Notes: generated by a model from the letters alone, not told the origin. Positions 25,066 through 33,589 are shown, counted from the stretch's first letter. The stretch: DNA of 54,374 nt from Amycolatopsis thermalba (GCF_003385215.1 NZ_PQHW01000042.1:1-54374); one strand, 5' to 3'. Numbers and translations: made by a program.

Positions 25066-26375
25066 CGGACTACGGCCACGACCTGCTCTTCGGCGCCGTC
25101 CTGGTGCCGGTGACGGCGCGGCCGGGCGAGGCGCTGGAACTCGCGCGGGTCGCGGACCGCGCCGGACTGGACCTGGTGAGCGTGCCGGACCACCCGTACC
25201 GGCCGGAGTTCGCCGAGGCGTGGACGACGCTGTCGGTGATCGCCGCGCGGACCGAGCGGGTGCGGGTGTTCCCGAACGTCGCCAACCTGCCGCTGCGTCC
25301 CCCCGCGATGCTGGCCCGCGCCGTGGCGAGCCTGGACGCGCTCAGCGGCGGCCGGGCCGGCCCGGCGCTGGGCGCCGGGGCGTACTGGGACGTGATCGCG
25401 GCCGAAGGCGGGCCGTGGCACCCGCCCGCGGAAGCGGTTTCCGCCCTCGGCGAGGCGATCGCGGTGATCCGTGCACTGTGGACACCCGGCGGGCCGGTCC
25501 ACCTGCCGGGCGAGCACTACGCGCTCGACGGCGCCGAACCCGGTCCCCCGCCGCGCGATCCGGGCATCTGGGTGGGCGCGCTCGGGCCGCGGATGCTGCG
25601 TCTGACCGGCACGCTGGCCGACGGGTGGCTGCCGAGCATGACCCGGATCCCGCCGGAGGATCTGCCGTCGGCCGGCGCGATCATCGACGCCGCCGCGGCG
25701 GACGCGGGCCGGGACCCCGCCGCGATCCGCCGTCTCTACAACCTGTCCCCGCCGGCGCTCGGTTCCCCTCGCGACTGGCCGCGACGACTCGCCGACCTGG
25801 CGCTCACCCACGGCGTCAGCGGGTTCCTGCTCCCGGCCGGCACGCCGGACCTGCTGCGGCTCTTCGCCACCGAGATCGCCCCGGCGGTCCGGGAACTCGT
25901 CGCCGCGGCCCGGGGCGGGCCGGGCACCGAGCGGGAAGCGGCCGCCGGGCGGCGGCTCGTCGAGGCACACGACCATCTGCGCGCGGAACTCGGCCGGTTG
26001 CGCGACCTGGTCGCCGAGGTCGCCGCCGGCACCCTCGACGCCGGCGCCGCGCGGTCCCACCTGCGCACCCTCGCGCTGCGTCAGAACAACTGGACGCTCG
26101 GCGCGTACTGCGCGTCCTTCTGCCGCGTGGTCAGCGTCCACCACCACCGCGAGGACGCCGGCATCTTCCCCGCCCTGCGGCGGTTCGAGCCCGGGCTCGC
26201 CCCCGTGCTGGACCGCCTCGAGGACGAGCACCGCGCCATCCAGGCCCTCGTCGAACGGGTCGACGCGGCGCTGGTCGCGTTCGCCGGCGGCGCCGGGGAC
26301 ATCACCGGCCTGCGGGAGGCGCTCGACTCGCTCACCGACGCGCTCCTGTCCCAACCTGTCGGACGAGGAACGTGA
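25062..26375 (+). CDS. LLM-class flavin oxidoreductase fused to hemerythrin domain, C-terminus frameshifted
   Basis: 437 residues. Residues 1-285 form a luciferase-like monooxygenase barrel (LARVADRAGLDLVSVPDHPY; RVFPNVANLPLRPPAMLARA; PGIWVGALGPRMLRL) using FMN or F420. Residues 300-437 form a hemerythrin four-helix bundle: EAHDHLRAELGRL, VVSVHHHREDAGIFPALRRF, LEDEHRAIQALV give diiron ligands. The reading frame ends DALLSQPVGRGT. Removing one A from CCAACC at 26351-26356 would instead give ALLSHLSDEEREL, the expected last helix with the missing His and Glu ligands, and continue to TAG 26419-26421. Either a real +1 mutation or a sequence error. MFS-coupled start (ATGA). Confidence 0.85.
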   Translation: MTDYGHDLLFGAVLVPVTARPGEALELARVADRAGLDLVSVPDHPYRPEFAEAWTTLSVIAARTERVRVFPNVANLPLRPPAMLARAVASLDALSGGRAGPALGAGAYWDVIAAEGGPWHPPAEAVSALGEAIAVIRALWTPGGPVHLPGEHYALDGAEPGPPPRDPGIWVGALGPRMLRLTGTLADGWLPSMTRIPPEDLPSAGAIIDAAAADAGRDPAAIRRLYNLSPPALGSPRDWPRRLADLALTHGVSGFLLPAGTPDLLRLFATEIAPAVRELVAAARGGPGTEREAAAGRRLVEAHDHLRAELGRLRDLVAEVAAGTLDAGAARSHLRTLALRQNNWTLGAYCASFCRVVSVHHHREDAGIFPALRRFEPGLAPVLDRLEDEHRAIQALVERVDAALVAFAGGAGDITGLREALDSLTDALLSQPVGRGT

Positions 26376-26421
26376 GCTGACCGGCCCGCTCGGCCGGCTG
26401 TGGGGTGGTGGCGCCGGGTAG

Positions 26422-26769
26422 CGACGCGACGACGACTTCCGCGCGAACGGGTGACGACATCCGCGCTGCGTATCTCCCTCGCGGGGAGGAAAGCGCTTTC
26501 GGGGGCCGGCACCTCGCCGCCACCGGGGACAACGGGGTTTGCGCACAGTAACCGGGGGGTCGCGGCTCAGGGGTGAACGCCGTACGACATGATTTCAGTC
26601 CGACCAGAGCATCTATCGAGTGATCGGTGACTGTGACGCAGAGTGAGAATGACCCCCGAGCCGCCGGGAAGGCGCTCGCCGGCAGCCCTGGCTTGACAGG
26701 GGTGGTTGCATACGACTCTGTCGTGACGTCGCCGTCTTCGTCCCGGTCCCCAGGATTTCGTGGAGCGTC
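26422..26769. other. Noncoding gap upstream of the conservon
   Basis: No gene seen in these 348 bp. TTGACA at 26693-26698 is a good -35 candidate about 75 bp before cvnA, but no clear -10 follows at normal distance (CATACGACTCTGT lies 11-20 bases on). GAGTGATCGGTGACTGTGAC and similar AT-richer bits at 26610-26650 may belong to the control region. The weak ribosome site TGGAGC precedes the GTG. Confidence 0.4.
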
Positions 26770-29202
26770 GTGAAAAACACAGATGACAAGTCAGGCGAAG
26801 GCCACCACAAGTCGATTCGCAAACGCCTGACCGGAACCGTCCTGATCCCCAGTATCGCGCTGCTGGTGATGTGGATCGCGGGTTCCGGCTACTTCCTGGT
26901 GGACGCGATCTACGTGCGCACGGTGGCCTCCTCCGTGCAGGACGTGTCGATCCCCGCCGTCACCGCGCTCGGCGCCGTCCAGCAGGAACGCCAGCTGTCC
27001 CTGGTCTACCTGGAACGCCCCCAGGTCGGCCTGCGCGACCTGCAGGCGCAGCAGCAGTCCATCGACAAGTCGCTGACCAGCCTCCGGTCCGCGCTGGCCG
27101 AGGTGAAGAGCCTCGTGCCGGACGAGATCGGGCAGCGGATGAACCAGATGGAGTCCAGCCTCGACCAGCTCCCGGTCATCCGCGCGGAGATCAACCTGCG
27201 CACGATCTCCAAGGAGCAGGTCAACGACTTCTACAACCGCCTGCTGGACACCGCGACCGACCTGTTCGACTCGCAGGCCCGCCTGGTGCCCGACGCCGAG
27301 TCGACCCAGGGCGGTATGACGTCGGTGGACATCTTCCGCGCCTCCGACCAGATGTCGCGCGCCGCGTCGCTGGCCTCCAGCGCGTTCGCCGCCGGGCAGT
27401 TCGCCCCCGCCGACCACCTGCAGTTCGCCCAGCTCGTCGGCAGCTACCGCGCGCAGCTGACGAAGATCGCGAGCTACATGGCCCCCGAGGCCGGCCAGCG
27501 CTACCGCGAGCTGACCTCGAGCGACCAGTGGCAGCGCCTCACCGCCGCCGAGAACTCGATCATCACGCACGGACCGGGCCCGTTCCGCGAGAACGTCGGC
27601 GGCCTGACCCTGCGGGAGAACGACTGGCGCGACCTCACCACGCAGGTGTCGGGCCAGCTGATCGCCCTGACCGTCGAGCAGTCGGAGCTGGCCTCCGGCG
27701 CCGCGCTCGACAAGGGCAACGTCAACCTGTGGACCGTGATCATCGGCAGCATCGCCGCCCTGCTCGCGGCGGTCGCGTCGATCTGGGTCGCCATCCGGGT
27801 GTCCCGCACCCTGGTCGACCGGACCCTGATGACGCGCCTCGAGCGCCTGCGCAACGACTCGCTGGAGCTGGCCCGCACCCGCCTGCCGAGCATCGTGAAC
27901 CGGCTCAAGGAGGGCGAGCCGGTCGACGTCAGCGCCGAGCTGCCCCGGCTGGACCACGGCAAGGACGAGATCGGGCAGGTGGCCGAGGCGTTCAACATCG
28001 CCCAGCTGACCGCCGTCCAGGCCGCGGCCAGCGAGGCCAAGGCCCGCAGCGGTGTCAACAACGTGTTCCTCGGCATCGCCCACCGCAACCAGGGCCTGGT
28101 GCACCGCCAGCTGCAGATCCTGGACCGGATGGAAAGCCGCGAGGAGAACCCGGAGCAGCTCAAGGGCCTGTTCCAGCTCGACCACCTGGCCACCCGCGCC
28201 CGGCGCACCACCGAGAACCTGATCATCCTCGGCGGCAAGCAGCCGGGCCGCCGCTGGCGCAAGCCGGTGTGGCTGATGGACGTGCTGCGCGCCGCGGTGT
28301 CGGAGACCGAGCACTACTCGCGGGTCGAGGTGGAGAACGTCCCGCAGGTCGCGATCATCGGCTCCGCGGTCGCCGACACCATCCACCTGGTCGCCGAGCT
28401 GGTCGACAACGCCACCACGTTCTCCCCGCCCGGATCGCAGGTCCACATGACCTCCACCCTGGTCGCGCGCGGCGTCGTGGTGGACGTGGCCGACCAGGGC
28501 CTGGGCATGAAGGACGACGTCCGGGAATGGGCCAACCGGATGATGTCGGAGCCGCCCGAGTTCGACGCAATGGCCCTGAAAGCCGACTCCAGCCTGGGCC
28601 TCTTCGTGGTCGCCCGGCTGGCGGCCCGGCTCGGCCTCAAGGTCATGTTCGATTCCTCGCGCTACGGTGGCACCCGCGCCACGATCCTGATCCCGTCGGC
28701 CCTGCTCGCCAACACCGACCAGGTCGCCGAGAACGCCGATCCGGAGTTCCGCGGCGCCCCGGCGACCGCCGGGCCCGACTCGTACGAGCAGGAGGAGACC
28801 GGCGTGCCGGCCGGAGCGAACGGTATGGGACGACACGAGAACAACGGCGCCCCCGAGCCCGCTCGGCGGGTCCCGGTGGAGCTCCCCGCGGGACGGCACG
28901 CCGAGCCGGAACCGGAACGGGCGAGCGAGACCACCGGTGTGCGGACGATCTCGGTGTTCGAGCCGGACCCCGCACCGTCGCCGACGCCCTCGCCGCGCCC
29001 CAAGCGGTCCCGGGCCCCGCTGCCGCAGCGCGAACCGCAGCAGAACCTCGTCGCCCAGCTCCGTGACGACCCGGACGCGGACGCCACCGATTACCACGAG
29101 TTCTCCGGTCGGACCCGCAACACGCTCTCGGCGTTCCACAAGGGGACCCGCCGCGGGCGCGACGCAGACGCACCGGAAGACCCCCGGGCCACCATTGACT
29201 GA
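26770..29202 (+). CDS. cvnA: Conservon histidine-kinase-like protein with nitrate/nitrite-sensor type extracellular domain
   Basis: 810 residues, GTG start. Membrane helix 1 about 26-48 (LIPSIALLVMWIAGSGYFLV), extracellular NIT-like helical domain about 50-305, helix 2 about 318-342 (VIIGSIAALLAAVASIWVAI), then a HAMP-like linker. The dimerisation region NVFLGIAHRNQGLVHRQLQI has H-R-N rather than the kinase H-E, as in CvnA proteins. The ATPase domain keeps AELVDNATTFSPPGS (N box), DQGLGM (G1) and SSLGLFVVARLAARLGL (G2). The last 150 residues are Pro/Glu/Arg-rich and disordered. First gene of cvnABCD; such membrane systems act like eukaryotic G-protein-coupled sensing in development and antibiotic control. 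Confidence 0.92.
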   Translation: MKNTDDKSGEGHHKSIRKRLTGTVLIPSIALLVMWIAGSGYFLVDAIYVRTVASSVQDVSIPAVTALGAVQQERQLSLVYLERPQVGLRDLQAQQQSIDKSLTSLRSALAEVKSLVPDEIGQRMNQMESSLDQLPVIRAEINLRTISKEQVNDFYNRLLDTATDLFDSQARLVPDAESTQGGMTSVDIFRASDQMSRAASLASSAFAAGQFAPADHLQFAQLVGSYRAQLTKIASYMAPEAGQRYRELTSSDQWQRLTAAENSIITHGPGPFRENVGGLTLRENDWRDLTTQVSGQLIALTVEQSELASGAALDKGNVNLWTVIIGSIAALLAAVASIWVAIRVSRTLVDRTLMTRLERLRNDSLELARTRLPSIVNRLKEGEPVDVSAELPRLDHGKDEIGQVAEAFNIAQLTAVQAAASEAKARSGVNNVFLGIAHRNQGLVHRQLQILDRMESREENPEQLKGLFQLDHLATRARRTTENLIILGGKQPGRRWRKPVWLMDVLRAAVSETEHYSRVEVENVPQVAIIGSAVADTIHLVAELVDNATTFSPPGSQVHMTSTLVARGVVVDVADQGLGMKDDVREWANRMMSEPPEFDAMALKADSSLGLFVVARLAARLGLKVMFDSSRYGGTRATILIPSALLANTDQVAENADPEFRGAPATAGPDSYEQEETGVPAGANGMGRHENNGAPEPARRVPVELPAGRHAEPEPERASETTGVRTISVFEPDPAPSPTPSPRPKRSRAPLPQREPQQNLVAQLRDDPDADATDYHEFSGRTRNTLSAFHKGTRRGRDADAPEDPRATID

Positions 29203-29223
29203 GAGGGAAGTCGAACCTCATCG

Positions 29224-29649
29224 ATGAACGAGAACGAGAACTCCAAGGTCGACCTGAACTGGCTGCTCGACGACATGGTCGACCGCGTCGTCGGGGCGCA
29301 GCACGCCGTGGTCCTCTCGGCCGACGGGCTGCTCATGGGCAAGTCCGCGAACCTGTCCAAGGACGACTCCGACCAGCTGTCGGCGATCGCGTCCAGCCTG
29401 CAGAGCCTCGCCAAGGGCGCCAGCAAGCACTTCCAGCGCGGCCCGGTGCTGCAGACCCTCATCGAGATGGCCGAGGGCTACCTGTTCGTGTGCGCGGCCG
29501 GTCAGGGCGCGTGCCTGGCGATCCTCGCCGAGGAGACGGTCGACGTCGAGATGATCGCCTACGAGATGAGCCGCCTCGTCAAGCGCGTCGGTGACTACAT
29601 GACGTCGGCTCCCCGGGATGCCGCGAGGTTCGTAGCGGAGCACAACTGA
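29224..29649 (+). CDS. cvnB: Conservon roadblock/LC7 protein
   Basis: 141 residues, one roadblock/LC7 domain: LNWLLDDMVDRVVGAQHAVV, LSADGLLMGKSANLS, then GYLFVCAAGQGACLAILA and DVEMIAYEMSRLVKRVGDYM. These small alpha/beta dimers act as regulators or scaffolds for the CvnD GTPase, as MglB does for MglA. It starts 21 bp after cvnA and its stop overlaps the cvnC ATG (shared A at 29649), indicating coupled translation. Confidence 0.93.
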   Translation: MNENENSKVDLNWLLDDMVDRVVGAQHAVVLSADGLLMGKSANLSKDDSDQLSAIASSLQSLAKGASKHFQRGPVLQTLIEMAEGYLFVCAAGQGACLAILAEETVDVEMIAYEMSRLVKRVGDYMTSAPRDAARFVAEHN

Positions 29650-30014
29650 TGGCGGACGATCAGTGGTACGACGAAGCGGCCGGGCCGCTGATCCGGCCGT
29701 ACGCCATCACCCGGGGCCGGATCCCGTCCGTCGACATCAAGCTCGACGTGGCGACTCAGGTGATGGCCATCCGGGGCAACCACGACCCGATCGGGTTGAC
29801 CCCGGAACACCTGACGATCCTCGAGTTGTGCCAGCGGCCGTTGTCCGTCGCTGAAATTGCCGTGTACGTCAAGGTCCCCCTCGCCGTGGTCAAGGTGTTG
29901 TGCAGCGATCTGATCGAACGGGGCGCCGTGATCGTCCGTTCGCCGTCGCAGCCGGCCAAGGCCCCCGATCGCGAACTACTCCAGGCGGTGCTCGATGGCC
30001 TCAACAAGCTCTGA
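29649..30014 (+). CDS. cvnC: Conservon DUF742 protein
   Basis: 121 residues. DUF742 features: LIRPYAITRGRIPS near the N-terminus, HLTILELCQRPLSVAEIAVY, VKVPLAVVKVLCSDLIERGA and V-rich end with LLQAVLDGLNKL. The middle looks like a winged helix-turn-helix without proven DNA binding. Its last 20 bp overlap cvnD in another frame. In conservons it bridges the roadblock protein and the GTPase. Confidence 0.93.
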   Translation: MADDQWYDEAAGPLIRPYAITRGRIPSVDIKLDVATQVMAIRGNHDPIGLTPEHLTILELCQRPLSVAEIAVYVKVPLAVVKVLCSDLIERGAVIVRSPSQPAKAPDRELLQAVLDGLNKL

Positions 30015-30594
30015 AGAAGGCGGCGTCATCCCGACGCCGGTCAAGATCGTCATCGCGGGCGGTTTCGGCGCCGGCAAGACCACCATGGTCGCGTCGGTGA
30101 GCGAGATCGTCCCGCTGTCCACCGAGGAGGTGATGACGGAGGCCAGCACGGGCGTCGACGACCTGACCGGTGTCGAACGCAAGACCACGACCACGGTCGC
30201 GCTGGACTTCGGCCGCATCACCATCTCCCCGCAGACGGTGCTGTACCTGTTCGGCACGCCCGGGCAGGACCGGTTCTGGTTCATGTGGGACGAGCTCGCG
30301 CTGGGCGCCATCGGCACCGTGGTGCTGGTCGACACGCGTCGGCTGGACTCCAGCTTCGCGGCGATCGACTTCTTCGAACGGCGCAAGATCCCGTTCATCG
30401 TCGCGGTCAACTGCTTCGAGGACGCGGACGACTACGAAGAGGACGAGATCCGCAAGGCGCTCGCCATCGCCCCCGGCGTGCCGGTGATGTTCTTCGACGC
30501 GCGTTCACGGGAGTCGAGCAAGCTGGCGCTGATCCGGCTGGTGCGGTACGCGATGAGCCGGCTGCCCGCGGAGTCGGAGCTGGCGCGGACCTGA
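29995..30594 (+). CDS. cvnD: Conservon small GTPase-like ATP/GTP-binding protein
   Basis: 199 residues. P-loop GGFGAGKTT (about 22-30), switch-like STGVDDLTGVERKTTTTVAL, DxxG equivalent LFGTPGQDRFWFMWDE, and base-specificity region FIVAVNCFEDAD, where NKxD of true GTPases is NCFED. These are the features of CvnD/MglA-like proteins. The start ATG 29995 lies inside cvnC. A strong terminator follows 23 bp after the stop, so the operon ends here. Confidence 0.93.
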   Translation: MASTSSEEGGVIPTPVKIVIAGGFGAGKTTMVASVSEIVPLSTEEVMTEASTGVDDLTGVERKTTTTVALDFGRITISPQTVLYLFGTPGQDRFWFMWDELALGAIGTVVLVDTRRLDSSFAAIDFFERRKIPFIVAVNCFEDADDYEEDEIRKALAIAPGVPVMFFDARSRESSKLALIRLVRYAMSRLPAESELART

Positions 30595-30617
30595 GGTTCT
30601 CCAGCCCGGGACTGGGA

Positions 30618-30651
30618 AAGGCCACCCCGTTCTTCGTGACGGGGTGGCCTT
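30618..30651 (+). terminator. Bidirectional hairpin between cvnD and the tryptophanase gene
   Basis: Perfect 13-bp stem AAGGCCACCCCGT / ACGGGGTGGCCTT with loop TCTTCGTG. It ends in TT on one strand and, read from the other side, also ends ...CCTT, so it can serve both cvnD (stop 30594) and the convergent tryptophanase (stop 30665). Confidence 0.88.
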
Positions 30652-30664
30652 CGCGCATGGTGTG

Positions 30665-32047
30665 TCAGACGTACCGGGGCACCTGTCGTAGCTTCAGGTT
30701 GAAGTGCCGCAGCAGCTGCGGCGCGTGGGTGACCCGGTACTCCGGTACCCGTTCGGGGTTCTTCGCGATCGTCGCCAGCACGTCGGCCACGTACTCCAGG
30801 TGCGCGAGCGTGTAGGTCCGCCGCGGGATGGCCAGGCGGACCAGCTCGAACGGCGCCGGGGCGATCAGGTTGTGCTCGTCGTCGAAAGTGCCCAGGTACA
30901 GCGAACCCAGCTCGGCGCAGCGGATGCCGCCCGCCAGGTACAGCTCGCACGCCAGCGCGTGCCCGGGGAAACCGTGCGGGGGCATGTGCTGCAGCAACCG
31001 CCCGGCGTTGAGGTACAGGCCGTGCACCCCGGCCGGCTGCACGATGTCCACCCCGGCCTCGTTGATCAGCCGGGCGAAGTGCGCGGTCTCCTCGGCGCGG
31101 TTGCGCAGGTAGTTCGGGTCCACGACCTCCCGCAGGCCCTGCGCGACCCGCTCCAGATCGTGCCCGCCCAGGCCACCGTACGTCCGGAAACCCTCGGTCG
31201 CGATGAGGATCGCCTCGCACTGCTTGGCCAGCTCCGCGTCCCGCACGCCGATCGCCGCGCCCATCGGGGCGATCGCGTCCTTCTTCAGGCTGGCGACGAA
31301 ACCGTCGGCGAGGGCGAACGTCTCCTGCGCGACCTCCTTCGGGGTCTTGCCCGCGTAACCCTCCTCGCGCTGGGTGATCAGCCACGAGTTCTCCGCGAAC
31401 CGCGCCGCGTCCAGGAAGAACGGCACCCCGAACCGGTCGCACAGCGCGCGCACGGCCTTCAGGTTCGCCATCGACACCGGCTGCCCGCCGCCACCGTTGT
31501 TGGTGATCGTGATGAGCACCTGGCCCACGCGGGAACCGTCCGGCCCGGACAGGGTTTCCTCGAGCGCGCCGAGGTCGATGTTGCCCTTGAACGGATCCCG
31601 GCTGTCCAGGTCCGCCGCCTCCGGGCACGGCAGGTCCCGCGCCTGCGCCCCGGCCAGCTCCACGTTCGCGCGCGTGGTGTCGAAGTGCGTGTTGGACAGC
31701 GAGATCTGCCCCGGCTTCAACGCGGTGGAGAACAGGATCCGCTCCGCCGCCCGGCCCTGGTGGACCGGGAACAGGTGCGGGAACGAGGTCAGGTCCGCCA
31801 GCGCGGACCGGAACCGGAACCACGAGTCCGAACCGGCGTAGGACCGGTCGGCCGCCGCAGCACCGGCCTCCTGCGCGGCCGACACCGCGCCGGTGCCGGA
31901 GTCGGTCAGCAGGTCGATCGTGACCATGTTCGCCGGCAGGTCGAACATGTTGTAACCGGCGCGGGAAAGCGCCTCCTCCCGCTCCTGCCGGGTCGTGATC
32001 GGGATCTCCTTGACAACCTGGACCCGGTACGGCGGGAACGACTTCAT
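30665..32047 (-). CDS. tnaA: Tryptophanase (tryptophan indole-lyase) family PLP enzyme
   Basis: 460 residues from ATG 32047, preceded by GGGAGGAAGAAG; an upstream GTG would overlap that site. Beta-elimination of tryptophan to indole, pyruvate and ammonia is expected, though prenylated tryptophan may be the real substrate. PLP Lys is Lys256 in SLKKDAIAPMG; VTIDLLTDSGTGAVS, PVHQGRAAERIL and DAARFAENSWLI match tryptophanase more than tyrosine phenol-lyase. FRTYGGLGGHDLER and RLAIPRRTYTLAHLEYVADV are also conserved. Differences from E. coli include SDSWFRF for the SxSY region and TITNNGGGGQPVS. Starts 20 bp after the indole prenyltransferase stop: one operon. Confidence 0.9.
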   Translation of the reverse strand: MKSFPPYRVQVVKEIPITTRQEREEALSRAGYNMFDLPANMVTIDLLTDSGTGAVSAAQEAGAAAADRSYAGSDSWFRFRSALADLTSFPHLFPVHQGRAAERILFSTALKPGQISLSNTHFDTTRANVELAGAQARDLPCPEAADLDSRDPFKGNIDLGALEETLSGPDGSRVGQVLITITNNGGGGQPVSMANLKAVRALCDRFGVPFFLDAARFAENSWLITQREEGYAGKTPKEVAQETFALADGFVASLKKDAIAPMGAAIGVRDAELAKQCEAILIATEGFRTYGGLGGHDLERVAQGLREVVDPNYLRNRAEETAHFARLINEAGVDIVQPAGVHGLYLNAGRLLQHMPPHGFPGHALACELYLAGGIRCAELGSLYLGTFDDEHNLIAPAPFELVRLAIPRRTYTLAHLEYVADVLATIAKNPERVPEYRVTHAPQLLRHFNLKLRQVPRYV

Positions 32048-32067
32048 GCTGACTTCTTCCTCCCGGT

Positions 32068-33171
32068 TCACAACGAAGCCGCGGCGCCGACCCGCGTGCG
32101 GGGTGCGGCCACGGCGTAGGCCTCCGACGAAAGATATACCGTCGTTCCGGTGCCGAACCGGCCGAGACGCAGGGAGACGTGCGCGATCAGGCCCACCCCC
32201 GCCGCCATCGGGCGGTCGGTGACCGCGGCGATCGCCCGGTCCAGCTCCGCGGCGGGCAGCCCGGCCCGCGCGAAGTGGGCCAGCACCCGCTCCCGCGCGG
32301 CCGCGTCGTCCGGGACGTAGTCGCGGATCGGGAGGTAGAGGCTGTAGTTGCCGGGACGGCCCGCATCGGCCTCCACGAAGGAGTAGCTGGAGATCAGCGG
32401 CCGCCCGGCGTACGGCCCGGTGCCGCCGCCCGCGGCGGTCAGGAACTCCCGCACCAGCAACGGGTTCACGCCCGCGACGGCCCCGGCCGCCCGCTCCACC
32501 GTGCCCGATTCCGCCGAATCGTGCGAAACGTACAGCTTGACCCGGGACAGCGGGCCGTCGTCGAGGTCGAGCGCGAAGAACGAGAACCGATCGGCGGCAC
32601 CACGCAACAGCGCGTGCTCGGTGACGGTTTCGTAGGCGTCGCTCAACCCCAGGCGCCGCAGTCCTTCCGCGACGAGCCCGGGGGCGGCGTGCTCGCCGCG
32701 CACCTGCGGGTTGAAGTAGACCTTGAGCGCCGGGGCGCGGCCGGGGCGCAGGATCACCGAGAACCAGAGGGCGAACTTCCCCTGCGGCCGTTCGGTGAGG
32801 AACAGGTCCTCGACCGCCTGGAACCGGTCGAGCCGGAGATCGAACCGCTGCGCCATGTGGGTGAGAAAGCGCTTCGCGGCATGAATGTTCGCCGCGTGGC
32901 CCGGGTTTTGCGGGATCGTTTCACCGAGGATCCGCACGGCACGGTCGCCGCTCTCGTCGAACGCGACCGAAAACTCCACGGGGGTCGCGTCGTCCGCGAC
33001 GTCGGAAGGCCACAGCGGGGGCTCGGTCAGCGGGCGCGCGCCCGCGGCCCCGAGGAGTTCCCGCAGGACGTCGACGGGATCACCGTCGTCGGCCGGAAAG
33101 CCTGCCACCCTGCAGAGTTCTCCGAGCTGTCTACTGGCATGGTCGAATAGGGTCACAGGGGCGACGTTCAC
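32068..33171 (-). CDS. Indole/tryptophan prenyltransferase (DMATS type, ABBA fold)
   Basis: 367 residues if GTG 33171 is the start (GGAG five bases upstream); bacterial DMATS enzymes have about this size. They attach dimethylallyl groups to the indole ring of L-tryptophan, independent of metal. DATPVEFSVAFDESGD near 61 carries Glu66, the likely base contacting indole N-H. Diphosphate-shield motifs alternate as expected: KVYFNPQVRGEHAAP, SRVKLYVSHDSAES and NYSLYLPIRDYVPDD. GLIAHVSLRLGRFGTGTTVY forms the last strands. The regiochemistry cannot be told. Directly followed by tryptophanase, so prenyl-tryptophan is probably cleaved further. Confidence 0.88.
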   Translation of the reverse strand: MNVAPVTLFDHASRQLGELCRVAGFPADDGDPVDVLRELLGAAGARPLTEPPLWPSDVADDATPVEFSVAFDESGDRAVRILGETIPQNPGHAANIHAAKRFLTHMAQRFDLRLDRFQAVEDLFLTERPQGKFALWFSVILRPGRAPALKVYFNPQVRGEHAAPGLVAEGLRRLGLSDAYETVTEHALLRGAADRFSFFALDLDDGPLSRVKLYVSHDSAESGTVERAAGAVAGVNPLLVREFLTAAGGGTGPYAGRPLISSYSFVEADAGRPGNYSLYLPIRDYVPDDAAARERVLAHFARAGLPAAELDRAIAAVTDRPMAAGVGLIAHVSLRLGRFGTGTTVYLSSEAYAVAAPRTRVGAAASL

Positions 33172-33180
33172 ACTCACTCC

Positions 33181-33226
33181 GACGGTCTGGCGAGCAACTG
33201 CTCGACTAGGCGGGGGACAGACCGTC
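33181..33226 (-). promoter_or_regulatory. Hairpin leader abutting the prenyltransferase ribosome site
   Basis: Read on the minus strand, GACGGTCTG (33226-33218) pairs perfectly with CAGACCGTC (33189-33181), enclosing a smaller stem CGAGCA/TGCTCG (33204-33199 and 33196-33191). The long stem ends directly at the GGAG ribosome site and 10 bases before the GTG start. It may modulate translation. No run of Trp codons or classical antiterminator is visible. Confidence 0.45.
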
Positions 33227-33589
33227 GACCAACATAACGTCATCTTTCCAGCGAGACGTACCGCTGGAGGAGTGATCTTGGCCGCACGGTCAGTCACTGC
33301 CGGACGCTGTCCTCCTGGTTCGCTGCCACGGCACGGTTTTCGCTGTCCACGCACCGGGAAGCACTGTCGCGGCAAGCGGTTGACGTCGGCGCTAGCTGCG
33401 AAAACGCTTTCCGGTGCGATCTGCGCCACTTTTTACCATACCGTCCACAAAGGACACGGCGGAGCAGCGTTCCTGCCGCCGTTCGGCCGGGGGCCAGAAG
33501 CATCCGGCCGTCTAGAACAGCGTTCACCTGATCAGCGGAGTGTCACGGCCGGGCCGTACCCTGCCGCGCCGGGGCGCGCGAGGGCGCGA
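33227..33589. other. Noncoding gap between prenyltransferase and ech-fcs operons
   Basis: No gene is supported. It holds the 5' control region of the prenyltransferase (AT-richer stretch AACATAACGTCATCTTTCC at 33231-33249 could hold its -10) and the 3' end of fcs. A GCGCGAGGGCGCG-like motif near 33575 may be a weak terminator for fcs. Confidence 0.35.

Noticed and set aside
30665-32047. Tyrosine phenol-lyase
   Set aside because: DAARFAENSW and the GTGAVS wording match tryptophanase better, and its partner is an indole prenyltransferase; substrate tests would settle it.
33181-33430. Tryptophan attenuator or leader peptide for the prenyltransferase operon
   Set aside because: No run of Trp codons in any short frame and no alternative terminator/antiterminator pair; only the hairpin at the ribosome site remains.
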